DNA from: Stomoxys calcitrans
Lineage: Eukaryota > Arthropoda > Insecta > Diptera > Muscidae
Direction: 5' to 3'
Assembly (NCBI RefSeq): GCF_963082655.1
Contig: NC_081553.1
Location: 151,645,990 to 151,709,989, forward strand
DNA: 64,000 nt
A program made the translations under genes and the position numbers. Below the pieces are notes generated by a model. The model made no database searches. It saw only the letters and a program-made list of their open reading frames with translations, and had not been told where the DNA came from. Positions 11,536-23,680 of this stretch are shown here, piece after piece (position 1 is the first letter of the stretch; the number at the start of each line of letters is the position of its first letter).

Positions 11536-11625
11536 AAGCCAATAATAATATCCACAATTCCATACTGGTTATGTATACCCAGCTCTTACCGTTTCCGAGA
11601 TATAGAATAATTTTGATTCGTTTGA
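11536..11625 (+). repeat. 90-bp half-length monomer (type 90)
   Basis: Unit exactly half the normal length, made by joining aataatttt to gattcgtttga. It always follows the second 112-bp unit. Copies start at 19016, 23411 and 25720. It lacks the tggaagtgac segment, the second inverted-repeat arm and the dyad cluster. The half-length is most simply a coincidence of one deletion, because the two halves of the 180-bp unit do not align well as direct repeats. Confidence 0.9.
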
Positions 11626-12512
11626 AAGCCAATAGTAATATCTACAATTCCATTATGGTTATGTATAACTAGCGCTTACCGTTTCCGAGATATAGAATAA
11701 TTTTATGTTGGTTCATTCTGGAAGTGACTTGTGCGGATGGAATATGTAATTTTCGTTTTTCTCGGAAACGACTTAAGCGATTTGCAATCGGATTGATTCG
11801 TTTGAAAGCCAATAATAATATCCACAATTCCATACTGGTTATGTATACCCAGCTCTTACCGTTTCCGAGATATAGAATAATTTTATGTTGGTTCATATTG
11901 CGGATGGAATATGTAATTTTCGTTTTTCTCGGAAACGACTTAAGCGATTTGCAATCGGATTGATTCATTTGAAAGCCAATAATAATATCTACAATTCCAT
12001 TATGGTTATGTCTACCTAGCACTCACAGTTTTCGAGATATAGATTATTTTTATGTTGGTTCATTCTGGAAGTGACTTGTGCGGATGGAATATGTAATTTT
12101 CGTTTTTCTCGGAAACGACTTAAGCGATTTGCAATCGGATTGATTCATTTGAAAGCCAATAGTAATATCTACAATTCCATTATGGTTATGTATAACTAGC
12201 GCTTACCGTTTTCGAGATATAGATTATTTTTATGTTGGTTCATTCTGGAAGTGACTTGTGCGGATGGAATATGTAATTTTCGTTTTTCTCGGAAACGACT
12301 TAACCCATTTGCAATCGGATTGATTCATTTGAAAGCCAATAGTAATATCTACAATTGCATTATGGTTATGTTTACCTAGCACTTACCGTTTCCGAGATAA
12401 AGAATAATTTTATGTTGGTTCATTCTGGAAGTGACTTGTGCGGATGGAATATGTAATTTTCGTTTTTCTCGGAAACGACTTAAGCGATTTGCAATCGGAT
12501 TGATTCATTTGA

Positions 12513-12675
12513 AAGCCAATAATAATATCTACAATTCCATTATGGTTATGTCTACCTAGCACTTACCGTTTCCGAGATATAGATTATTTTTATGTTGGTT
12601 CATTCTGGAAGTGACTTGTGCGGATGAAATAATAATTTTCGTTTTTCTCGGAAACGACTTAAGCGATTTGCAATC
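12513..12675 (+). repeat. 163-bp deletion monomer (type 163)
   Basis: Carries the one-base-shorter gatgaaataataat variant and ends with caatcgga joined to ccaatagtaat, so 16 bases across the unit boundary are missing. Identical joins occur in the units starting at 19993 and 26697, at the same place in A1, A2 and A4. A3 ends before this point. Confidence 0.9.
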
Positions 12676-12855
12676 GGACCAATAGTAATATCTACAATTG
12701 CATTATGGTTATGTCTACCTAGCACTTACCGTTTCCGAGATAAAGAATAATTTTATGTTGGTTCATTCTGGAAGTGACTTGTGCGGATGGAATATGTAAT
12801 TTTCGTTTTTCTCGGAAACGACTTAAGGAATTTGCAATCGGATTGATTCGTTTGA

Positions 12856-15800
12856 AAGCCACTAATAATTACTACAATTCTATACTGGTTTTGTCTACCT
12901 AGCTCTTATCGTTTCTGAGATATAGATTATTTTTAGTTTGGGTCATTCTGGAAGTGACTTGTGCGGATGGAATATGTAATTTTCGTTTTTCTCGGAAACG
13001 ACTTAACCGATTTTCAATCGGATTGATTCGTTTGAAAGCCAATAATAATATCCACAATTCCATACTGGTTATGTCTACCTCGCACTTACCGTTTCTGAGA
13101 TATAGATTATTTTTAGGTTGGGTCATTCTGGAAGTGACTTGTGCGGATGGAATAGGTAATTTTGTTTTTTTTGGAAACGACTTAAGCGATTTACAATCGG
13201 ATTGATTCATTTGAAAGCCAATAATAATATCTACAATTCTGTACTGGTTTTGTCTACCTAGCACTCACAGTTTCCGAGATATACATTATTTTTATGTTGG
13301 TTCATTCTGGAAGTGACTTGTGCGGATGGAATATGTAATTTTCGTTTTTCTCGGAAACGACTTAAGCGATTTGCAATCGGATTGATTCATTTGAAAGCCA
13401 CAATTCCATTATGGTTATGTCTACCTAGCACTTACCGTTTCCGAGATATAGAATAATTTTATGTTGGTTCATTCTGGAAGTGACTTGTGCGGATGGAATA
13501 TGTAATTTTCGTTTTTCTCGGAAACGACTTAAGCGATTTGCAATCGGATTGATTCATTTGAAAACCAATAATAATATCCACAATTCCATACTGGTTATGT
13601 ATACCTAGCACTTACCGTTTCTGAGATATAGATTATATTTAGGTTGGGTCATTCTGGAAGTGACTTGTGCGGATGGAATATGTAATTTTCGTTTTTCACG
13701 GAAACGACTTAAGCGATTTGCAATCGGATTGATTCATTTGAAAGCCAATAATAATATCCACAATTCCATACGGGTTATGTATACCTAGCACTTACCGTTT
13801 CTGAGATATAGATTATATTTAGGTTGGGTCATTCTGGAAGTGACTTGTGCGGATGGAATATGTAATTTTCGTTTTTCTCGGAAACGACTTAACCGATTTG
13901 CAATCGGATTGATTCATTTGAAAGCCAATAATAATATCCACAATTCCATACTGGTTTTGTATACCTAGCACTTACCGTTTCTGAGATATAGATTATTTTT
14001 AGGTTGTTTCATTCTGGAAGTGACTTGTGCGGATGGAATATGTAATTTTCGTTTTTCTCGGAAACGACTTAAGCGATTTGCAATCGGATTGATTCATTTG
14101 AAAGCCAATAATAATATCCACAATTCCATACTGGTTATGTATACCTAGCACTTACCATTTCCGAGATATAGATTATATTTAGGTTGGGTCATTCTGGAAG
14201 TGACTTGTGCGGATGGAATATATAATTTTTGTTTTTCACGGAAACGACTTAAGCGATTTGCAATCGGATTGATTCATTTGAAAGCCAATAATAATATCTA
14301 CAATTTCATTATGGTTATGTATACCTAGCACTTACCGTTTCCGAGATATAGAATAATTTTATGTTGGTTCATTCTGGAAGTGACTTGTGCGGATGGAATA
14401 TGTAATTTTCGTTTTTCTCGGTAACGACATAAGCGATTCGCAATCGGATTGATTCATTTGAAAGCCAATTATAATATCTACAATTCCGTGCTGGTTTTGT
14501 CTACCTAGCACTTACAGTTTCCGAGATATAGATTATTTTTATGTTGGTTCATTCTGGAAGTGACTTGTGCGGATGGAATATGTAATTTTCGTTTTTCTCG
14601 GAAACGACTTAGCCAATTGCAATCGGATTGATTCATTTGAAAGCAAAAAATAGTATCCACAATTCCATACTGGTTTTGTATACCTAGCACTTACCGTTTC
14701 TGAGATATAGATTATTTTTAGGTTGTTTTATTCTGGAAGTGACTTGTGCGGATGGAATATGTAATTTTCCTTTTTCTCGGAAACGACTTAAGCGATTTGC
14801 AATCGGATTGATTCATTTGAAAGCCAATAATAATATCCACAATTCCATACTGGTTATGTATACCTAGCACTTACCGTTTCTGAGATATAGATTATATTTA
14901 GGTTGAGTCATTCTGGAAGTGACTTGTGCGGAGAATATGTAATTTTCGTTTTTCTCGGAAACGACTTAACCGATTTGCAATCGGATTGATTCATTTGAAA
15001 GCCAATAATAATATCCACAATTTCATACTGGTTTTGTATACCTAGCACTTACCGTTTCTGAGATATAGATTATATTTAGGTTGGGTCATTCTGGAAGTGA
15101 CTTGTGCGGATGGAATATGTAATTTTCGTTTTTCTCGGAAACGACTTAAGCGATTTGCAATCGGATTGATTCGTTTGAAAGCCAATAATAATATCTACAA
15201 TTCTATACTGGTTTTGTCTACCTAGCTCTTATCGTTTCCGAGATATAGATTATTTTTAGGTTGGTTCATTCTGGAAGTGACTTGTGCGGATGGAATATGT
15301 AATTTTCGTTTTTTAGAAACGACTTAAGCGATTTGCAATCGGATTGATTCATTTGAAAGCCAATAATAATATCTACAATTCCATTATGGTTATGTCTACC
15401 TAGCACTTACCGTTTCCGAGATATAGAATAATTTTATGTTGGTTCATTCTGGAAGTGACTTGTGCGGATGGAATATGTAATTTTCGTTTTTCTCGGAAAC
15501 GACTTAAGCGATTTGCAATCGGATTGATTCATTTGAAAACCAATAATAATATCCACAATTCCATACTGGTTATGTATACCTAGCACTTACCGTTTCTGAG
15601 ATATAGATTATATTTAGGTTGGGTCATTCTGGAAGTGACTTGTGCGGATGGAATATGTAATTTTCGTTTTTCACGGAAACGACTTAAGCGATTTGCAATC
15701 GGATTCATTCATTTGAAAGCCAATAATAATATCCACAATTCCATACGGGTTATGTATACCTAGCACTTACCGTTTCTGAGATATAGATTATATTTAGGTT

Positions 15801-16888
15801 GGGTCATTCTGGAAGTGACTTGTGCGGATGGAATATGTAATTTTCGTTTTTCTCGGAAACGACTTAACCGATTTGCAATCGGATTGATTCATTTGAAAGC
15901 CAATAATAATATCCACAATTCCATACTGGTTTTGTATACCTAGCACTTACCGTTTCTGAGATATAGATTATTTTTAGGTTGTTTCATTCTGGAAGTGACT
16001 TGTGCGGATGGAATATGTAATTTTCGTTTTTCTCGGAAACGACTTAAGCGATTTGCAATCGGATTGATTCATTTGAAAGCCAATAATAATATGCACAATT
16101 CCATACTGGTTATGTATACCTAGCACTTACCGTTTCCGAGGTATTGATTATTTTTAGGTTGGGTCATTCTGGAAGTGACTTGTGCGGATGGAATATGTAA
16201 TTTTCGTTTTTCTCGGAAACGACTTAAGCGATTTGCAATCGGATTGATTCGTTTGAAAGCCAATAATAATATCCACAATTCCATACTGGTTTTGTATACC
16301 TAGCACTTACCGTTTCTGAGATATAGATTATTTTTAGGTTGTTTCATTCTGGAAGTGACTTGTGCGGATGGAATATGTAATTTTCGTTTTTCTCGGAAAC
16401 GACTTAAGCGATTTGCAATCGGATTGATTCATTTGAAAGCCAATAATAATATCTACAATTTCATTATGGTTATGTATACCTAGCACTTACCGTTTCCGAG
16501 ATATAGAATAATTTTATGTTGGTTCATTCTGGAAGTGACTTGTGCGGATGGAATATGTAATTTTCGTTTTTCTCGGAAACGACATAAGCGATTCGCAATC
16601 GGATTGATTCATTTGAAAGCCAATTATAATATCTACAATTCCGTACTGGTTTTGTCTACCTAGCACTTACAGTTTCCGAGATATAGATTATTTTTATGTT
16701 GGTTCATTCTGGAAGTGACTTGTGCGGATGGAATATGTAATTTTCGTTTTTCTCGGAAACGACTTAAGCCAATTGCAATCGGATTGATTCATTTGAAAGC
16801 AAAAAATAGTATCCACAATTCCATACTGGTTTTGTATACCTAGCACTTACCGTTTCTGAGATATAGATTATTTTTAGGTTGTTTTATT
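12856..16888 (+). repeat. Higher-order block B, copy 1
   Basis: Mostly regular 180-bp units from 12856 to about 16888. Markers are the 167-bp unit at 13395 (a different 13-bp deletion: aagcca joined to caattcc), the aagcaaaaaatagtatcc units at 14641 and 16797, the cggagaatatg unit at 14821, and the tttttagaaacg unit at 15179. Copy 2 begins near 27220 with offset about 14363. Within B1, the pieces around 13562-14821 and 15537-16977 also resemble each other, so the block is itself an older duplication. Confidence 0.88.
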
Positions 16889-16976
16889 CTGGAAGTGACT
16901 TGTGCGGATGGAATATGTAATTTTCGTTTTTCTCGGAAACGACTTAAGCGATTTTCAATCGGATTGATTCGTTTGA

Positions 16977-19900
16977 AAGCCAATAATAATATCCACAATT
17001 CCATACTGGTTATGTGTACCCAGCTCTTACCGTTTCCGAGATATAGAATAATTTTATGTTGGTTCATATTGCGGATGGAATATGTAATTTTCGTTTTTCT
17101 CGGAAACGACTTAAGCGATTTGCAATCGGATTGATTCATTTGAAAGCCAATAATAATATCTACAATTCCATTATGGTTATGTCTACCTAGCACTCACAGT
17201 TTTCGAGATATAGATTACCGTTTCTGAGATATAGATTACCGTTTCTGAGATATAGATTATTTTTAGGTTGGGTCATTCTGGAAGTGACTTGTGCGGATGG
17301 AATATGTAATTTTCGATTTTCTCGAAAACGACTTAAGCGATTTACAATCGTATTGATTCATTTGAAAGCCAATAATAATATCTACAATTCTGTACTGGTT
17401 TTGTCTACCTAGCACTTACCATTTCCGAGATATAGAATAATTTTTGGTTGGTTCATTCTGGAAGTGACTTGTGCGGATGGAATATGTAATTTTCGTTTTT
17501 CTCGGAAACGACTTAACCGATTTTCAATCGGATTGATTCGTTTGAAAGCCAATAATAATATCCACAATTCCATACTGGTTATGTATACCCAGCTCTTACC
17601 GTTTCCGAGATATAGAATAATTTTATGTTGGTTCATTCTGGAAGTGACTTGTGCGGATGGAATATGTAATTTTCGTTTTTCTCGGAAACGACTTAAGCGA
17701 TTTGCAATCGGATTGATTCATTTGAAAGCCAATAATAATATCTACAATTCCATTATGGTTATGTCTACCTAGCACTCACAGTTTCCGAGATATACATTAT
17801 TTTTATGTTGGTTCATTCTGGAAGTGTCTTGTGCGGATGGAATATGTAATTTTCGTTTTTCTCGGAAACGACTTAACCGATTTGCAACGGATTGATTCGT
17901 TTGAAAGCCAATAGTAATATCTACAATTCCATTATGGTTATGTATAACTAGCGCTTACCGTTTCCGAGATATAGAATAATTTTATGTTGGTTCATTCTGG
18001 AAGTGACTTGTGCGGATGGAATATGTAATTTCCGTTTTTCTCGGAAACGACTTAAGCGATTTGCAATCGGATTGATTCGTTTGAAAGCCAATAATAATAT
18101 CCACAATTCCATACTGGTTATGTATACCCAGCTCTTACCGTTTCCGAGATATAGAATAATTTTATGTTGGTTCATATTGCGGATGGAATATGTAATTTCC
18201 GTTTTTCTCGGAAACGACTTAAGCGATTTGCAATCGGATTGATTCATTTGAAAGCCAATAATAATATCTACAATTCCATTATGGTTATGTCTACCTAGCA
18301 CTCACAGTTTTCGAGATATAGATTATTTTTATGTTGGTTCATTCTGGAAGTGACTTGTGCGGATGGAATATGTAATTTTCGTTTTTCTCGGAAACGACTT
18401 AACCGATTTGCAATCGGATTGATTCATTTGAAAGCCAATAGTAATATCTACAATTCCATTATGGTTATGTATAACTAGCGCTTACCGTTTCCGAGATATA
18501 GAATAATTTTATGTTCGATTTTCAATCGGATTGATTCGTTTGAAACCCAATAATAATATCCACAATTCCATACTGGTTATGTATACCCAGCTCTTACCGT
18601 TTCCGAGATATAGAATAATTTTATGTTGGTTCATTCTGGAAGTGACTTGTGCGGATGGAATATGTAATTTTCGTTTTTCTCGGAAACGACTTAACCGATT
18701 TTCAATCGGATTGATTCGTTTGAAGGCCAATAATAATATCCACAATTCCATACTGGTTATGTTTACCCAGCTCTTACCGTTTCCGAGATATAGAATAATT
18801 TTATGTTGGTTCATTCTGGAAGTGACTTGTGCGGATGGAATATGTAATTTTCGTTTTTCTCGGAAACGACTTAATCGATTTGCAATCGGATTGATTCATT
18901 TGAAAGCCAATAATAATATCTACAATTCCATTATGGTTATGTCTACCTAGCACTTACCGTTTCCGAGATATAGAATAATTTTATGTTCGATTTTCAATCG
19001 GATTGATTCGTTTGAAAGCCAATAATAATATCCACAATTCCATACTGGTTATGTATACCCAGCTCTTACCGTTTCCGAGATATAGAATAATTTTGATTCG
19101 TTTGAAAGCCAATAGTAATATCTACAATTCCATTATGGTTATGTATAACTAGCGCTTACCGTTTCCGAGATATAGAATAATTTTATGTTGGTTCATTCTG
19201 GAAGTGACTTGTGCGGATGGAATATGTAATTTTCGTTTTTCTCGGAAACGACTTAAGCGATTTGCAATCGGATTGATTCGTTTGAAAGCCAATAATAATA
19301 TCCACAATTCCATACTGGTTATGTATACCCAGCTCTTACCGTTTCCGAGATATAGAATAATTTTATGTTGGTTCATATTGCGGATGGAATATGTAATTTT
19401 CGTTTTTCTCGGAAACGACTTAAGCGATTTGCAATCGGATTGATTCATTTGAAAGCCAATAATAATATCTACAATTCCATTATGGTTATGTCTACCTAGC
19501 ACTCACAGTTTTCGAGATATAGATTATTTTTATGTTGGTTCATTCTGGAAGTGACTTGTGCGGATGGAATATGTAATTTTCGTTTTTCTCGGAAACGACT
19601 TAACCGATTTGCAATCGGATTGATTCATTTGAAAGCCAATAGTAATATCTACAATTCCATTATGGTTATGTATAACTAGCGCTTACCGTTTTCGAGATAT
19701 AGATTATTTTTATGTTGGTTCATTCTGGAAGTGACTTGTGCGGATGGAATATGTAATTTTCGTTTTTCTCGGAAACGACTTAACCCATTTGCAATCGGAT
19801 TGATTCATTTGAAAGCCAATAGTAATATCTACAATTGCATTATGGTTATGTTTACCTAGCACTTACCGTTTCCGAGATAAAGAATAATTTTATGTTGGTT

Positions 19901-20995
19901 CATTCTGGAAGTGACTTGTGCGGATGGAATATGTAATTTTCGTTTTTCTCGGAAACGACTTAAGCGATTTGCAATCGGATTGATTCATTTGAAAGCCAAT
20001 AATAATATCTACAATTCCATTATGGTTATGTCTACCTAGCACTTACCGTTTCCGAGATATAGATTATTTTTATGTTGGTTCATTCTGGAAGTGACTTGTG
20101 CGGATGAAATAATAATTTTCGTTTTTCTCGGAAACGACTTAAGCGATTTGCAATCGGACCAATAGTAATATCTACAATTGCATTATGGTTATGTCTACCT
20201 AGAACTTACCGTTTCCGAGATAAAGAATAATTTTATGTTGGTTCATTCTGGAAGTGACTTGTGCGGATGGAATATGTAATTTTCGTTTTTCTCGGAAACG
20301 ACTTAAGCGATTTGCAATCGGATTGATTCATTTGAAAGCCAATAATAATATCTACAATTCCATTTTGGTTATGTCTACCTAGCACTTACCGTTTCCGAGA
20401 TATAGATTATTTTTATGTTGGTTCATTCTGGAAGTGACTTGTGCGGATGAAATATGTAATTTTCGTTTTTCACGGAAACGACTTAAGCGATTTGCAATCG
20501 GATTGATTCGTTTGAAAGCCACTAATAATTACTACAATTCTATACTGGTTTTGTCTACCTAGCTCTTATCGTTTCTGAGATATAGATTATTTTTAGTTTG
20601 GGTCATTCTGGAAGTGACTTGTGCGGATGGAATATGTAATTTTCGTTTTTCTCGGAAACGACTTAACCGATTTTCAATCGGATTGATTCGTTTGAAAGCC
20701 AATAATAATATCCACAATTCCATACTGGTTATGTCTACCTAGCACTTACCGTTTCTGAGATATAGATTATTTTTAGGTTGGGTCATTCTGGAAGTGACTT
20801 GTGCGGATGGAATAGGTAATTTTGTTTTTTTGGAAACGACTTAAGCGATTTACAATCGGATTGATTCATTTGAAAGCCAATAATAATATCTACAATTCTG
20901 TACTGGTTTTGTCTACCTAGCACTCACAGTTTCCGAGATATACATTATTTTTATGTTGGTTCATTCTGGAAGTGACTTGTGCGGATGGAATATGT
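16977..20995 (+). repeat. Higher-order block A, copy 2
   Basis: Same ordered unit series as A1 (offset +7480 up to about 20,300). It joins the B1 tail near 16,888, inside the unit that starts at 16797. Past 20,300 it continues in step with copy 4 (offset +6704), including the units at 20336, 20516, 20696 and 20874, up to about 20,995. The aagccactaataattac unit at 20516 equals that at 27220. Confidence 0.9.
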
Positions 20996-21320
20996 AATTT
21001 TCGTTTTTCTCGGAAACGACATAAGCGATTCGCAATCGGATTGATTCATTTGAAAGCCAATTATAATATCTACAATTCCGTACTGGTTTTGTCTACCTAG
21101 CACTTACAGTTTCCGAGATATAGATTATTTTTATGTTGGTTCATTCTGGAAGTGACTTGTGCGGATGGAATATGTAATTTTCGTTTTTCTCGGAAACGAC
21201 TTAAGCCAATTGCAATCGGATTGATTCATTTGAAAGCAAAAAATAGTATCCACAATTCCATACTGGTTTTGTATACCTAGCACTTACCGTTTCTGAGATA
21301 TAGATTATTTTTAGGTTGTT
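20996..21320 (+). repeat. Truncated tail of block B (fragment b)
   Basis: The units at 21054 (aagccaattataatatc) and 21234 (aagcaaaaaatagtatcc) match the last two B1 units at 16617 and 16797 with an offset of 4437 bp. Thus only the tail of a B block is present between A2 and A3. The join lies near 20,995-21,020, where gacttaagcgatttgc changes to gacataagcgattcgc. Confidence 0.82.
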
Positions 21321-21413
21321 TTATTCTGGAAGTGACTTGTGCGGATGGAATATGTAATTTTCGTTTTTCTCGGAAACGACTTAAGCGATTTGCAATCGGA
21401 TTGATTCGTTTGA

Positions 21414-23680
21414 AAGCCAATAATAATATCCACAATTCCATACTGGTTATGTATACCCAGCTCTTACCGTTTCCGAGATATAGAATAATTTTATGTTGGT
21501 TCATATTGCGGATGGAATATGTAATTTTCGTTTTTCTCGGAAACGACTTAAGCGATTTGCAATCGGATTGATTCATTTGAAAGCCAATAATAATATCTAC
21601 AATTCCATTATGGTTATGTCTACCTAGCACTCACAGTTTTCGAGATATAGATTATTTTTAGGTTGGGTCATTCTGGAAGTGACTTGTGCGGATGGAATAT
21701 GTAATTTTCGATTTTCTCGAAAACGACTTAAGCGATTTACAATCGTATTGATTCATTTGAAAGCCAATAATAATATCTACAATTCTGTACTGGTTTTGTC
21801 TACCTAGCACTTACCATTTCCGAGATATAGAATAATTTTTGGTTGGTTCATTCTGGAAGTGACTTGTGCGGATGGAATATGTAATTTTCGTTTTTCTCGG
21901 AAACGACTTAACCGATTTTCAATCGGATTGATTCGTTTGAAAGCCAATAATAATATCCACAATTCCATACTGGTTATGTATACCCAGCTCTTACCGTTTC
22001 CGAGATATAGAATAATTTTATGTTGGTTCATTCTGGAAGTGACTTGTGCGGATGGAATATGTAATTTTCGTTTTTCTCGGAAACGACTTAAGCGATTTGC
22101 AATCGGATTGATTCATTTGAAAGCCAATAATAATATCTACAATTCCATTATGGTTATGTCTACCTAGCACTCACAGTTTCCGAGATATACATTATTTTTA
22201 TGTTGGTTCATTCTGGAAGTGTCTTGTGCGGATGGAATATGTAATTTTCGTTTTTCTCGGAAACGACTTAACCGATTTGCAACGGATTGATTCGTTTGAA
22301 AGCCAATAGTAATATCTACAATTCCATTATGGTTATGTATAACTAGCGCTTACCGTTTCCGAGATATAGAATAATTTTATGTTGGTTCATTCTGGAAGTG
22401 ACTTGTGCGGATGGAATATGTAATTTCCGTTTTTCTCGGAAACGACTTAAGCGATTTGCAATCGGATTGATTCGTTTGAAAGCCAATAATAATATCCACA
22501 ATTCCATACTGGTTATGTATACCCAGCTCTTACCGTTTCCGAGATATAGAATAATTTTATGTTGGTTCATATTGCGGATGGAATATGTAATTTCCGTTTT
22601 TCTCGGAAACGACTTAAGCGATTTGCAATCGGATTGATTCATTTGAAAGCCAATAATAATATCTACAATTCCATTATGGTTATGTCTACCTAGCACTCAC
22701 AGTTTTCGAGATATAGATTATTTTTATGTTGGTTCATTCTGGAAGTGACTTGTGCGGATGGAATATGTAATTTTCGTTTTTCTCGGAAACGACTTAACCG
22801 ATTTGCAATCGGATTGATTCATTTGAAAGCCAATAGTAATATCTACAATTCCATTATGGTTATGTATAACTAGCGCTTACCGTTTCCGAGATATAGAATA
22901 ATTTTATGTTCGATTTTCAATCGGATTGATTCGTTTGAAACCCAATAATAATATCCACAATTCCATACTGGTTATGTATACCCAGCTCTTACCGTTTCCG
23001 AGATATAGAATAATTTTATGTTGGTTCATTCTGGAAGTGACTTGTGCGGATGGAATATGTAATTTTCGTTTTTCTCGGAAACGACTTAACCGATTTTCAA
23101 TCGGATTGATTCGTTTGAAGGCCAATAATAATATCCACAATTCCATACTGGTTATGTTTACCCAGCTCTTACCGTTTCCGAGATATAGAATAATTTTATG
23201 TTGGTTCATTCTGGAAGTGACTTGTGCGGATGGAATATGTAATTTTCGTTTTTCTCGGAAACGACTTAATCGATTTGCAATCGGATTGATTCATTTGAAA
23301 GCCAATAATAATATCTACAATTCCATTATGGTTATGTCTACCTAGCACTTACCGTTTCCGAGATATAGAATAATTTTATGTTCGATTTTCAATCGGATTG
23401 ATTCGTTTGAAAGCCAATAATAATATCCACAATTCCATACTGGTTATGTATACCCAGCTCTTACCGTTTCCGAGATATAGAATAATTTTGATTCGTTTGA
23501 AAGCCAATAGTAATATCTACAATTCCATTATGGTTATGTATAACTAGCGCTTACCGTTTCCGAGATATAGAATAATTTTATGTTGGTTCATTCTGGAAGT
23601 GACTTGTGCGGATGGAATATGTAATTTTCGTTTTTCTCGGAAACGACTTAAGCGATTTTCAATCGGATTGATTCGTTTGA
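21414..23680 (+). repeat. Higher-order block A, copy 3
   Basis: Unit starts 21414, 21581, 21761, 21941, 22121, 22300, 22480, 22647, 22827, 22939, 23119, 23299, 23411 and 23501. Identical series to A2 except that the second unit is 180 bp and not 222 bp, so the block is 2267 bp and not 2309 bp. It is followed at once by copy 4. The exchange point lies between about 23,515 and 23,655, where the sequence changes to the agcgattttcaatcgg form found at the start of A2. Confidence 0.9.

Larger units (their letters stand above)
9497..12830 (+). repeat. Higher-order block A, copy 1
   Basis: The ordered series of unit lengths from 9497 is 167, 222, 180, 180, 179, 180, 167, 180, 112, 180, 180, 112, 90, 180, 167, 180, 180, 180, 163. 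The same series, base offset +7480, starts at 16977. Small private differences exist, for example taaggaatttgc near 12,830 where copy 2 has taagcgatttgc; this also marks the approximate right end of the match. The leftmost matching bases begin inside the preceding unit near 9,410. Confidence 0.92.
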
